Of a stretch of DNA of 64,000 nt, positions 17,511-26,180 are shown piece by piece. The notes under the pieces are model-generated. The model was not told the origin of the DNA, ran no database searches, and saw only the letters and a program-made list of their open reading frames with translations. How positions within the stretch are numbered: position 1 is the first letter of the stretch; each line of letters starts with the position of its first letter. The translations under genes were made by a program, and so were the position numbers. The stretch is from CAWIHK01 sp963835935 (GTDB lineage Bacteria; Bacteroidota; Ignavibacteria; UBA10030; CAVZMI01), in contig CAWIHK010000005.1 in assembly GCA_963835935.1 (NCBI GenBank), positions 682,001 to 746,000 of the forward strand. Direction: 5' to 3'.

Positions 17511-18726
17511 GTGAAGCCTGTTGATGAAAAATAGATTGTAATAAGAGTATTCTTTTTTCGATAGGGGGATGTGTTGCGAAAAGATTGGCCCAGAATCCTT
17601 CTTTCTTATTAACACGCCGGCCGGAGGGATCAACAATGCAAAAGGCAGCAACGCTTCTTCCGCATGAAACTGTGGATCCGGATGCATTTTCGATTTTTTG
17701 CAATGCCCGTATTAATCCGAGCGGATTACGGGTGAGTTCAGTCGAGCCGATGTCGGCCAAATATTCGCGGTTACGCGAAATAGCCATTCCCAGAATCCAA
17801 GCAATGGTAGGAGCGATGAGAATAGTGAGTAGCCAGCCTACAAGTGCTACGATCTTAAGGATACCTTTTAGTTTCAGGAAAGCTCCAATTCGAAATCCAC
17901 CCAAAGCCATACTCTTTCTTGACCAATCCGACAACAACACGATCGAACCAAACAAAGCCAAGTAGACTGTTCGGAGCCGGATATCGTGATTTCTGATATG
18001 GCTCATTTCGTGGGCAATTACTCCCTGGAGTTCTTCCCGATTGAGCATTTTTAATAATCCGGATGTCACAACAATGTAACTATCGTCCGGATTTTTTCCG
18101 ATAGAAAATGCGTTCGGATATTCGTCTTCGAAAACGTAAATGTTGGGTCTGGGAATACCGCCGGCTAACCGCATCTCGTCAACGACATTGTTGAGTTCAA
18201 TCGTTTCAAGATTGGTAGCTGACACCGGAACTGCGTGAAGCGACCACAATGCCGCATGCGCGCCCCAGCGTGTTGAAGTAAAAACGCCAACAATACCGAT
18301 TATGCAGGCAAGAATTGTCCCAATTGGGAAAAATCCGTTGATAGTGTGATGGTCTGGATGCGGATGATAATAATTAAATTGACTAAATAAATTGAACCAA
18401 AAGTACATAACACAGAGAACAGGAACAATCATTTTCCACAAAATAGAGAGCACTAATTTAGAATAACTACCTGAGTACTCATCCTCAGCCGACAAAGCAA
18501 TCTTGAATTTTAGTTTCCCTCTAAGGCTAAAATAATTTCCACCTATTATCAATAGAATGAGAGGAAAAGAAAAAAAACCAAAAATATACCTAGAAGGAAC
18601 AAACAAATCGAATCCGAATCCGAGCATCACTGCAACGAGAAGGAAAAAGAACATCAACACAATCGTAAGTCGATTATTGTGTTTTTGCTGGTCGTACAGT
18701 GTCGGATATTTATCTAGACTGAACAT
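17503..18726 (-). CDS. M48 family zinc metalloprotease (HtpX-like), second tandem copy
   Basis: 407 residues from ATG 18726, which gives the same MFSxDKYPTLYDQQ start as copy three. Membrane helices near the N-terminus and around residues 250-310; zinc ligands in AHEMSH and REYLAD; ends in the HPPIEKRI block. The start overlaps the end of copy one by 17 bases, so the three proteases and lemA are likely one transcript. It is much closer to copy three than to copy one, pointing to a recent duplication of an already duplicated gene or to gene conversion. Confidence 0.9.
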   Translation of the reverse strand: MFSLDKYPTLYDQQKHNNRLTIVLMFFFLLVAVMLGFGFDLFVPSRYIFGFFSFPLILLIIGGNYFSLRGKLKFKIALSAEDEYSGSYSKLVLSILWKMIVPVLCVMYFWFNLFSQFNYYHPHPDHHTINGFFPIGTILACIIGIVGVFTSTRWGAHAALWSLHAVPVSATNLETIELNNVVDEMRLAGGIPRPNIYVFEDEYPNAFSIGKNPDDSYIVVTSGLLKMLNREELQGVIAHEMSHIRNHDIRLRTVYLALFGSIVLLSDWSRKSMALGGFRIGAFLKLKGILKIVALVGWLLTILIAPTIAWILGMAISRNREYLADIGSTELTRNPLGLIRALQKIENASGSTVSCGRSVAAFCIVDPSGRRVNKKEGFWANLFATHPPIEKRILLLQSIFHQQASHV

Positions 18727-19771
18727 TTGAAGCCTGTTGATAAGACATTGCTTGCAATAAAATAATTCTCTTTTTGATTGGCGGATGCGTTCCAAACAAT
18801 TCGGCCCAAAATCCTTCTTTGGAATTCAGGCTTCGGCCGACTGGGTCGACGATGCACATATGTGCGACACCTTTTTTGATGGAAGCTGTGGGTTCAGATG
18901 CATCATCGAGTTTCTGAAGAGCATGAGCCAGTCCCAACGGATTGCGGGTAAGTTCTCCGGCTGAAGCGTCGGCAAGGTATTCGCGTTTGCGCGAAATAGC
19001 CATCGCCATCAACTGAGCGATGATGGGAGCGAGAATTATACTGATGAGCCAGATGATGAGAAAAACAATTCCCAGCGCACCAAGTGATCGGTTCGATCGG
19101 CGTCTGACTCCGCCGTATCTCATAGTTCTAATACTCCAATCGGCAAGAAGAGCTATCGATCCGACGAATGCAGCAACAATAGTCATCAAACGAATATCGT
19201 AATTCCGGATGTGACTCATTTCGTGAGCAACCACGCCTTGAAGTTCTTCACGATTGAGTTGATCGAGAAGTCCTTTCGTAACGGCTATGTACGATTTGTT
19301 CGGAGATGTTCCTGTAGCGAATGCATTCGGATCCGGATCCGGAACAATATAAACTTCCGGTTTTGGAAGGCCGGCAGCAATGCTCATTTCTTCAACAACA
19401 TTTATGAGTTCCTTTTGTTTCAGATCTTTTTCATCCGCAGGAACGGCGTGGGCAGATGAAAGAACAGTCTGCGCTCCACCTTGAAAACTCCATACTGCCA
19501 TTAATGCACCGCCGATAAGGGCAATAAGAGTTCCAATTGGAAATTGAAATCTGTCATCATCCGATGAATAATAAGATCTATGTTGTCGATAATTTCTTTC
19601 GGAAAACATCGATTCTTCACGTTCCGGCATGATCCCGATGTCGATGGTTCGGAGAACAAATACATCGAAACCGAACCCAAGAAATGTAAAGAAGAGAAGA
19701 AAGACGATAATAATGAATATAGTCGATCTTTTATTTCTTGCTTGTTCCCGATAAATGTCGGTCTGTATCAT
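18710..19771 (-). CDS. M48 family zinc metalloprotease (HtpX-like), first copy
   Basis: 353 residues. Membrane segment near 18-40, a second near 80-100, zinc motif H183-E-M-S-H187, third ligand Glu264 in REYLAD, two membrane segments near 195-260, and a C-terminal GTHPPIKKRI block. The protein lacks the longer N-terminal insert of copies two and three. It follows lemA by 12 bases; lemA plus M48 is a common pair in bacteria and this copy is probably the ancestral partner. Likely an inner-membrane quality-control protease. Confidence 0.92.
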   Translation of the reverse strand: MIQTDIYREQARNKRSTIFIIIVFLLFFTFLGFGFDVFVLRTIDIGIMPEREESMFSERNYRQHRSYYSSDDDRFQFPIGTLIALIGGALMAVWSFQGGAQTVLSSAHAVPADEKDLKQKELINVVEEMSIAAGLPKPEVYIVPDPDPNAFATGTSPNKSYIAVTKGLLDQLNREELQGVVAHEMSHIRNYDIRLMTIVAAFVGSIALLADWSIRTMRYGGVRRRSNRSLGALGIVFLIIWLISIILAPIIAQLMAMAISRKREYLADASAGELTRNPLGLAHALQKLDDASEPTASIKKGVAHMCIVDPVGRSLNSKEGFWAELFGTHPPIKKRIILLQAMSYQQASNVQSR

Positions 19772-19783
19772 CAGATAATGATG

Positions 19784-20353
19784 TTAGTTTTTCTTCAGCG
19801 ATAAATCGACTATAGGCGCTTCACGTTCTGCCGCATTCGTAAGTTCAAAAAGTTCTGATGGTTTAAATCCGCACATCCCGGCAATGATCGTTCCCGGAAA
19901 CATCTGCTGTTCTGTATTGAACCTGGTGGCGATATCATTGTAAAACTGCCGTGCGAAAGAGATTTTATTTTCGGTGCCGGTAAGCTCCTCCTGCAGCCGG
20001 AGAACATTTTCATTAGATTTCAATTGCGGGTAGCTTTCAACAAGGGCAAAAAGTTTTGACAAAGCCGCTGACAGCATATTTTCTTTCGCCGCAGAATCTG
20101 GGATACTGCTGGCCGACATAGCAGAATTTCGCGCGGCAATCACATCACGCAATGTATCGTGTTCAAATTCCATCTGTCCTTTGACCGTATTTACGAGATT
20201 CGGGATAAGATCGTGTCGGCGTTTCAATTGAATGTCGATTTGTTTCCAGCCGTTTGTGGTTTGATTCCGCAGGGAAATCAATTGGTTGTACTTCATGGTA
20301 ATCCAAAAAAGCACCAAAATAATTAGAGCGAGAAGTATGACAAAAATAATCAT
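19784..20353 (-). CDS. lemA: LemA family protein
   Basis: 189 residues with a single N-terminal transmembrane helix and the LemA coiled-coil domain: YNQLISLRNQTTNGWKQIDI, KRRHDLIPNLVNTVKG, AARNSAMSASS-type helices, and the C-terminal FARQFYNDIATRFNT and FPGTIIAGMCGFKPSELF. LemA proteins have their bulk outside the cytoplasm and usually travel with M48 proteases; the exact role is unsettled. A strong AGGAGG site precedes the ATG and a readable promoter lies at 20392-20420. It heads the lemA-M48-M48-M48 operon. Confidence 0.93.
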   Translation of the reverse strand: MIIFVILLALIILVLFWITMKYNQLISLRNQTTNGWKQIDIQLKRRHDLIPNLVNTVKGQMEFEHDTLRDVIAARNSAMSASSIPDSAAKENMLSAALSKLFALVESYPQLKSNENVLRLQEELTGTENKISFARQFYNDIATRFNTEQQMFPGTIIAGMCGFKPSELFELTNAAEREAPIVDLSLKKN

Positions 20354-20391
20354 AGAGCGCCTCCTGTCAAATTGTGAAATAGTGTTCTTAG

Positions 20392-20420
20392 AATGTAAAA
20401 CTTAGTTTAGATTTATTCAA
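20392..20420 (-). promoter_or_regulatory. Sigma-70-type promoter of the lemA-M48 operon
   Basis: On the minus strand: TTGAAT (20420-20415), 17 bases, TACATT (20397-20392); start near 20385, about 32 bases before the lemA ATG. Confidence 0.5.
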
Positions 20421-20458
20421 TAAAAATTACATGATTTCTAAAGAAAGTACCGTTAGTT

Positions 20459-21364
20459 TCAAGATAAGTGTTTTGCAAGGAATGAAAATATCTCATTCTG
20501 ATATTTTATTCCGCCTTTCTCCCATGCATCGGCATGATTAGCATTTTCGATAATATAGAGTTTTTTGGGTTCATTTGCCTGATGGAATAATTTCAACGCA
20601 TGTTCATATTTTACCTTTTGATCGTATTGGCTGTGGCAAAGTAAAATCGGGACATGGATATTCGGCAAAGCCTTCATCGGTGAGGCTTCGCGATGTTCGA
20701 AATTTGCGATGCGTTCCGCCCGGTGCATAACAAGATTGCGAACAAAATGCCATGGGAGTTTTGCGATTTGTTTTTGATAATCGACGGAAATAGTCCGCAG
20801 ATCGGTATAACAATTTTCCGCGATAACCGCATCAACGCGCGGATCGATTGCGGCAGTTTGCATGGCGATCGCGGCTCCCATCGATGTTCCAAAAAGAATA
20901 ATGGGTTTTGCATACGGATCGTCCTTCAGAAGAGCATCGATTACGCATCGTATGTCAAATTTTTCAAAATACCCGTAGGTACAATTTTCACCGCCGCTTT
21001 CGCCGTGCCGGCGAAGATCGATCAGTAGTGTATCGTACCCGTTTATACAACTCACTTTTGCGATAGGAAGTGCGGATTCTTTACAATCACCTACTCCATG
21101 GAGAAAAATTATTGTACCCAAACGTTTTGACTCTGTACGAATCAACCACCCACGCAGTTCAATCCCATCGAATGATTTTACGTTAAAAGGCTGATAGTTC
21201 AATCCGATGTCTTTTGGAGTGGAAATTCCGATTAGGTCTGCATAATAGGCGCCGGTTCGGCGTTGCGGAGTGAGAAGCATTGCCGGGCCAAAATACGAGA
21301 GAATTACAATCATCGTAATCAATGCTCCGGCAAGGAAGCCCAACAAAATAGAAATTGTAACCAT
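20459..21364 (-). CDS. Membrane-anchored alpha/beta hydrolase
   Basis: 301 residues with an N-terminal hydrophobic anchor (about 1-28) and an alpha/beta-hydrolase domain: oxyanion HGVGDCKES, nucleophile in GTSMGAAIA, acid in SQYDQKVKYEHA and histidine in ENANHADAWEKGG. This arrangement is that of the BEM46/YqkD-like prolyl-oligopeptidase-related hydrolases, probably with the catalytic domain in the periplasm. The substrate is unknown. It is a single gene, divergent from dcd. Confidence 0.85.
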   Translation of the reverse strand: MVTISILLGFLAGALITMIVILSYFGPAMLLTPQRRTGAYYADLIGISTPKDIGLNYQPFNVKSFDGIELRGWLIRTESKRLGTIIFLHGVGDCKESALPIAKVSCINGYDTLLIDLRRHGESGGENCTYGYFEKFDIRCVIDALLKDDPYAKPIILFGTSMGAAIAMQTAAIDPRVDAVIAENCYTDLRTISVDYQKQIAKLPWHFVRNLVMHRAERIANFEHREASPMKALPNIHVPILLCHSQYDQKVKYEHALKLFHQANEPKKLYIIENANHADAWEKGGIKYQNEIFSFLAKHLS

Positions 21365-21407
21365 AGATTAATATATGAAAAAAGAATCGTTGCAACAAAA
21401 GTCCGCT

Positions 21408-21435
21408 TTGATTTTCTTTCGAATTCTTGTAGATT
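21408..21435 (+). promoter_or_regulatory. Probable promoter of dcd-pyrF
   Basis: TTGATT (21408-21413), 16 bases, TAGATT (21430-21435), 20 bases before the dcd ATG at 21456. It supports that start over the in-frame ATG at 21375, which would lie upstream of the transcription start. Confidence 0.35.
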
Positions 21436-21455
21436 ATTCTCTTTGTGAGGGCATC

Positions 21456-21998
21456 ATGATACTATCCGATTCACGCATTCTTGAGGAAATGAAAAAGGGA
21501 ACAATTATCATCTCTCCTTTTGACCGACGTTATCTTGGCTCGAACAGTTACGATGTTCATCTCGGAGCCTGGCTTGCTGTGTACGATGAGGAAATTCTTG
21601 ATGCTCGCATTCACAACAAAATTAAATATTTTAAAATTCCAAAACCCGGGATTATTCTCGTACCAAATAAATTATATTTAGGTGTGACGGAAGAATATAC
21701 CGAGACACATAAGCACGTTCCTTTTCTTGAAGGAAAAAGCAGCATCGGCCGGTTGGGTATCGATATTCACGCAACCGCCGGCAAAGGAGATGTCGGATTT
21801 TGTAATACATGGACATTAGAGATTTCCGTTCGTCAACCTGTCCGGATCTATGCCGGAATGCCAATAGGCCAACTTATTTATTTTGACGTTGCGGGAAAGG
21901 TGGATGTTCCTTACAATAAAAAGAAGTCCGCAAAATATACCAGTCGGACTAATAAACCGGTTGAATCGATGATGTGGAAAAATTTTTTCAGAAAGTAA
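21456..21998 (+). CDS. dcd: dCTP deaminase
   Basis: Converts dCTP to dUTP for thymidylate synthesis. 180 residues from ATG 21456, which has a GAGG ribosome site and gives the normal Dcd start MILSDSRILEEM. Conserved features: ISPFDRRYLGSNSYDVHLG, the signature EGKSSIGRLGIDIHATAGKGDVGFCNTW split around the active-site Glu/Lys-Ser, and PVRIYAGMPIGQLIYF. Dcd is a homotrimer of the dUTPase fold. The next gene, pyrF, starts four bases after the stop, so a pyrimidine-nucleotide operon is likely. Confidence 0.92.
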   Translation: MILSDSRILEEMKKGTIIISPFDRRYLGSNSYDVHLGAWLAVYDEEILDARIHNKIKYFKIPKPGIILVPNKLYLGVTEEYTETHKHVPFLEGKSSIGRLGIDIHATAGKGDVGFCNTWTLEISVRQPVRIYAGMPIGQLIYFDVAGKVDVPYNKKKSAKYTSRTNKPVESMMWKNFFRK

Positions 21999-22002
21999 AA
22001 AC

Positions 22003-22821
22003 ATGACTTTTTATTCGAAATTAAAAAATGCAATGAAGATCAATAAGAGCCTGGTATGTGTCGGGCTTGATCCCGATCTATCAAAACTTCCACTTTCGGT
22101 TTTGCAATACGAGAATCCGATTCTTGAATTTAATAAGCAAATTATCGAGGCCACGAAGGAATATATCTGCGCATACAAACTCAATTTTGCATTTTTCGAA
22201 TCATTAGGTGAAAAAGGTTGGCGCACGATTCACGAAACTATGAATTCAATTCCTTCGCATGTCGTTACCATTGGAGATGCAAAACGCGGCGATATAGGGA
22301 ATTCAGCGGAACGTTACGCAAACGCAATCTTCGATGAATTGCATTTTGACGCAGTGACCGTGAACGCCTATATGGGGAAAGATTGCGTTGCGCCATTCAT
22401 CGCGCATCCGGGGCATGGCGCTTTCATTCTTGCTTTAACTTCAAATACTGGATCGAAAGATTTTCAGTATTTGAAGATAGGAACAAAGCCGCTGTATATG
22501 CATGTTGTGTCGAAAGTAAAGGATTGGAATGAGAATAAAAATTGCGGCCTCGTTGTTGGTGCAACACATCCGGAAGAAATAAAACGAATTCGTAAAGCGG
22601 TTCCCGATATGCCTCTTCTTATTCCAGGAGTGGGAGCGCAAGGAGGAGAATTGGAAACGGTCGTAAAATACGGTTGCGATAAAACCGGAAGTATGGCGAT
22701 CATTAATGCCAGCCGATCGATCATTTATGCGTCGCACGATGAGGATTTTGCTGAAGCAGCGGGTGCAGAAACTCTTCGATTAAGAAATGAAATCAATGCA
22801 TTGAAAAAGAAATATTTTTAG
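22003..22821 (+). CDS. pyrF: Orotidine 5'-phosphate decarboxylase, type 2
   Basis: Last step of UMP synthesis, OMP to UMP plus CO2. 272 residues, the length of the type 2 (PyrF2) family rather than the 230-residue type 1. Substrate and catalytic motifs: VCVGLDPD near residue 20, the Lys-Asp array in GDAKRGDIGN, NAYMGKDCVAPF, and the C-terminal LIPGVGAQGGE and INASRSIIYAS phosphate-binding loops. Four bases downstream of dcd and convergent with the TPR gene. Confidence 0.95.
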   Translation: MTFYSKLKNAMKINKSLVCVGLDPDLSKLPLSVLQYENPILEFNKQIIEATKEYICAYKLNFAFFESLGEKGWRTIHETMNSIPSHVVTIGDAKRGDIGNSAERYANAIFDELHFDAVTVNAYMGKDCVAPFIAHPGHGAFILALTSNTGSKDFQYLKIGTKPLYMHVVSKVKDWNENKNCGLVVGATHPEEIKRIRKAVPDMPLLIPGVGAQGGELETVVKYGCDKTGSMAIINASRSIIYASHDEDFAEAAGAETLRLRNEINALKKKYF

Positions 22822-22832
22822 GTTCTTTCAGA

Positions 22833-23363
22833 TCATCGACAATATTTTTTAATTGATTCTTCGACATATTCTAAACCGAGTTCCCTAGCTTTATGCAGAT
22901 CGCTGCAACCGCCGCTTTTGTCACCTGATAGAATTTTTGCAAGCCCGCGAAAATACCATATACCTGCGCTGTTTGGACGCATTTCAAGAACCCGCGAATA
23001 ATCTTCTATCGCTCCTTTAAAATCTTTCATGGCGTTTCGTACCAAACCTCTACGGTTGTATGCTTTTACATTTTTCGGGTCGAGCCGAATTGCTTCTGAA
23101 TAATCAGCTATAGCCTCATCGTATCTGGCAATTCTGCTGTATGCAAACCCGCGGGCGTTATAGGCCTCGGGATCATCGGGGTTTTCTTCAATTGCATGTG
23201 TGAAATCAATGACAGCTTGCTTGAAGTTTTCTGATTGGAGATTTTTATTTCCACGTTCGAAAGCCTCTGATTGCGCATGAAGTGAAGCAGTTATGAAGAG
23301 CAAAACAACGATGCAAACATAAAAGTGAAAATTGCAATCGATCATTTTATGATTCTTAAACAT
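22833..23363 (-). CDS. Exported TPR-repeat protein
   Basis: 176 residues with a signal peptide ending near HAQ and about three and a half canonical TPRs (FKQAVIDFTHAIEENPDDPEA, ARYDEAIADYSEAIRLDPKNV and so on), so a small periplasmic protein-interaction scaffold. It ends in a short segment with two Cys (GGCSDLHKA and KKYC) that could form a disulfide. It lies 5 bases after the hemerythrin gene on the same strand and may be co-transcribed. No specific partner is evident. Confidence 0.8.
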   Translation of the reverse strand: MFKNHKMIDCNFHFYVCIVVLLFITASLHAQSEAFERGNKNLQSENFKQAVIDFTHAIEENPDDPEAYNARGFAYSRIARYDEAIADYSEAIRLDPKNVKAYNRRGLVRNAMKDFKGAIEDYSRVLEMRPNSAGIWYFRGLAKILSGDKSGGCSDLHKARELGLEYVEESIKKYCR

Positions 23364-23368
23364 AAGAA

Positions 23369-23776
23369 TTAAGAAACTCCTTTTTCTTTAAAGTAGGATT
23401 CGTAAACTTTGTCATTCTTTAAAATATGGTTCATCAACCACGATTTCAATGTTTCCATCATATTCATTCCAACTTGTATTTTTCCGAAATTATAATCGTG
23501 TTCGAGATCTGCAATTTTCTTTGTCAGATCGTTGTGTTCTTTTTTGTGCGCATTATAATCGGGATACCGGTATTCCTGCATCAATTTTTCTTCTGACTTT
23601 AAATGGGTACGAGTATACATTACTAATTCATCGAGCGCAGTCGTGAGGACGTCATTAGTTCTGCCTTCCAGATATGAGTGATAGAATACATTTAACAGAG
23701 AAATCCATTTTTTGTGTTGGGAATCGATAGACTTGATCCCCACACTGAACTCCTCAGACCACGGTAATATTTCCAT
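23369..23776 (-). CDS. Bacteriohemerythrin
   Basis: Single-domain hemerythrin of 135 residues with all di-iron ligands in place: H21, H58, E62, H77, H81, H117 and D122. Such proteins bind O2 reversibly and serve as oxygen carriers, stores or sensors in microaerophilic and anaerobic bacteria. The domain is not fused to a signalling module. Its coupling to an exported TPR gene is unusual but its significance is unclear. Confidence 0.93.
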   Translation of the reverse strand: MEILPWSEEFSVGIKSIDSQHKKWISLLNVFYHSYLEGRTNDVLTTALDELVMYTRTHLKSEEKLMQEYRYPDYNAHKKEHNDLTKKIADLEHDYNFGKIQVGMNMMETLKSWLMNHILKNDKVYESYFKEKGVS

Positions 23777-24049
23777 TTTATCTCTTCATATTAGTTGAGT
23801 TCTTATTTTATTTTCGGAACAGATTAATAATGACTTGAGACCGGAAAAGGGAAACTGTATTATAAAATTTTAGTATGATATCTGATTATTTGATGAATTC
23901 CTAAGCTTTTTGGGGATTTTCAAGATTTCTATCATTTCAGGAATATTTTAGAAATTTTGAAACAAAGGAATAAAAATAATTTTAAGTTAATATTAAACTG
24001 TAATCATATTATTAATAATCGTGCGATGAAGATCGAGCAGTCATGTCAC

Positions 24050-24078
24050 TTGTATTCCATCTTTTAATTTATTATGCT
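24050..24078 (+). promoter_or_regulatory. Possible promoter of the LytS/LytTR operon
   Basis: TTGTAT (24050-24055), 17 bases, TATGCT (24073-24078), about 47 bases before the ATG at 24125. A second TATATT box ends one base before that ATG and is too close to serve. Nothing else stands out in the AT-rich gap 23777-24124. Confidence 0.3.
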
Positions 24079-24124
24079 ACTAAAAAATTTATTTTGCATA
24101 ATATTTTTTAGATACATTATATTT

Positions 24125-25192
24125 ATGAACTTTCATAAAACAAAATTTATTCTCATAGTGTGTTTTGGATATTTCTTTTGGATTTTTCTTGATACATTAT
24201 TTTGGATTTATTATGGACCAGAAAATTACTCCTTTATTTTAGAATTCAATTCGACGAAATTAATTTTCGGACTTTTAATATCTGCTTTGCTTGCGCTTAC
24301 ACAATGGAAAATGATCAAAATATATTCATCGAATCGTTTTCTCTCAATTTTTGTTATATCTGCGACAACCTTGCTCTATTCAATAATTCTGGCATTTTTC
24401 AATGACCTGATTTATTATTATTGGTCGACTGGAACATTTCATTTACAGGCAGATAACTTTATCGTCCGAACCGTCTTTCGTTGTTTGGTTCTTGTGCTTG
24501 CGTTGATGGGATTGTTTTATGTTGCTTATTACCGCAACCTTTTCCTGCAACAAAAAGAACAAACTGCACGTATAAAAGCATTGGCAGACGAAGCTCAGTT
24601 GCTCATGTTACAATATCAGATTAATCCTCATTTTCTTTTTAATTCACTCAATGCTATCCAATCGATGATTGAAAAAGATAAAGTTCGTGCGAAGGAAATG
24701 ATTGCCGACTTATCGGATTATTTCCGTTATACGCTTTCAAAAAACAATCAGACGCTTGTTCCGCTAAAAGAGGAAATTGACGCTGTACAAAAATATTTGG
24801 CAATACAGAAAGAACGATTTGTCGGCAGACTTGAAATAGATTATGAGATAGAAGATACTTCAATGAAAATACTGCTACCGTTTTTTATTATTCATCCGTT
24901 AGTCGAAAATGCTATTAAATATGGATTCTCTGCCGACAATGATGTCTTGAGATTATCGATCAGAGTTACACGGAAGGATCAGACACTCAGTATTCTTGTT
25001 AGAAATACGGGTACTCTTGTTCCTCCTGAACAAATCGCCGATAAAGAATTGATGAGTACGAAAACCGGAATTGAAAATATCAAAAAACGATTAGCATTGT
25101 TTTATCCAGATTGTTCGACATTCGAATTGTTCGAAAAAGATAATTGGGTTCATGCCCTGATTACTATTACGCATCCGAGTATGTTTGTATGA
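24125..25192 (+). CDS. LytS-type sensor histidine kinase
   Basis: 355 residues from ATG 24125. Four N-terminal transmembrane helices (about 1-145) without a large periplasmic sensor, then a His_kinase (PF06580) domain with the phospho-accepting His169 in QINPHFLFNSLNAIQ and a HATPase region with HPLVENAIKYGF and TGIENIKKRLALF. This is the kinase type that pairs with LytTR regulators. The response-regulator gene starts inside the stop codon (ATGA overlap), so they are translationally coupled. The stimulus is unknown; the PD40/T9SS array just downstream is a possible target. Confidence 0.9.
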   Translation: MNFHKTKFILIVCFGYFFWIFLDTLFWIYYGPENYSFILEFNSTKLIFGLLISALLALTQWKMIKIYSSNRFLSIFVISATTLLYSIILAFFNDLIYYYWSTGTFHLQADNFIVRTVFRCLVLVLALMGLFYVAYYRNLFLQQKEQTARIKALADEAQLLMLQYQINPHFLFNSLNAIQSMIEKDKVRAKEMIADLSDYFRYTLSKNNQTLVPLKEEIDAVQKYLAIQKERFVGRLEIDYEIEDTSMKILLPFFIIHPLVENAIKYGFSADNDVLRLSIRVTRKDQTLSILVRNTGTLVPPEQIADKELMSTKTGIENIKKRLALFYPDCSTFELFEKDNWVHALITITHPSMFV

Positions 25193-25899
25193 AAGCCCTT
25201 ATTATAGAAGATGAACCGTTAGCGGTTGACAATCTTACATTTTATCTGAAAGAATATCCTATAGAAATTGTCGGGGCTGCTAATAAAATTAGAGAAGGAA
25301 TAAAACTTATTAAAAAAGAAAAACCGGATGTTATTTTTCTGGACATTAATTTATCGGGAGAAAATGGTTTTGAATTACTCGAACAAGTTGACGTTAGTTT
25401 TAAAATAATATTTGTCACTGCATATGATGAATATGCAGTGAGAGCGTTTGAAGTCAATGCTTTGGATTATATACTGAAACCATTAAAAAAAGAAAGAATA
25501 GCTAAGGCAATAGAACGGTTATTGAGCGATACTCATCCTGAGGCGCATCAACCGCAATATACTATTGAGGATACAATATTTCTATCTACAGGAACCAGAG
25601 CATGTTTTTTAAAACTCAAAGATATTTGTTATATCCAGGCAGACAGTTGTTATTCAAAAATATTTTTATCTGAAAAGGTTTCGAAATATTCGGCAAAAAC
25701 ATTAAAGAGATGGGGGGAACTATTGCCAGCGCATGAATTCGTAAGAGTCCATCGTTCCTATATCGTAAACATCAATCATGTTGATAAAATAATTAGAAAA
25801 GCAAAAGGCAACTATGTAGTCTTTCTGAACAGCATCAATGACTCAATTGAGATAAGCAGGAGATGCGCTTCTGATCTGAAAAATAAAATGAGTTTATAA
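25189..25899 (+). CDS. LytTR-family response regulator
   Basis: 236 residues. Receiver domain with acidic pocket IIEDEP, phosphorylation site D52 in FLDINLSG and Lys97 in LKPLKK; LytTR DNA-binding domain over the last 100 residues (DICYIQADSCYSKIFL, FVRVHRSYIVNINHV). The start is the ATG overlapping the kinase stop by 4 bases. LytTR regulators bind paired direct repeats upstream of genes for surface proteins, polysaccharides or signalling; no such repeats could be assigned by eye. Confidence 0.93.
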   Translation: MKALIIEDEPLAVDNLTFYLKEYPIEIVGAANKIREGIKLIKKEKPDVIFLDINLSGENGFELLEQVDVSFKIIFVTAYDEYAVRAFEVNALDYILKPLKKERIAKAIERLLSDTHPEAHQPQYTIEDTIFLSTGTRACFLKLKDICYIQADSCYSKIFLSEKVSKYSAKTLKRWGELLPAHEFVRVHRSYIVNINHVDKIIRKAKGNYVVFLNSINDSIEISRRCASDLKNKMSL

Positions 25900-26180
25900 T
25901 TCCTTCCTTCTACCTTCTTATCGATTTTTCTATTGTCGCAATTTGTTGTAGACTTATGAAATTAAAAAAGACTGCACAATATTTTTAATTATTTGTCTCT
26001 CTTCATACCATTCGCTTAAATATTTGACCGTTCACTTAAAGATTCTTGTAAAGAGAGTGCTCATCATATAGTTTTGTCGTATAAAATAATAAACGAGATG
26101 GACTTTTCATGCAAATTTATCCAATGGCAAGAAGAGAACATCAACATGTATCAACGAAAATATAACATTGGAGATTTAAA

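Noticed and set aside
17511..17687. N-terminal extension of the third M48 copy
   Set aside because: It is the out-of-frame reading of the end of copy two; MFSFDKYP at 17510 matches the start of copy two.
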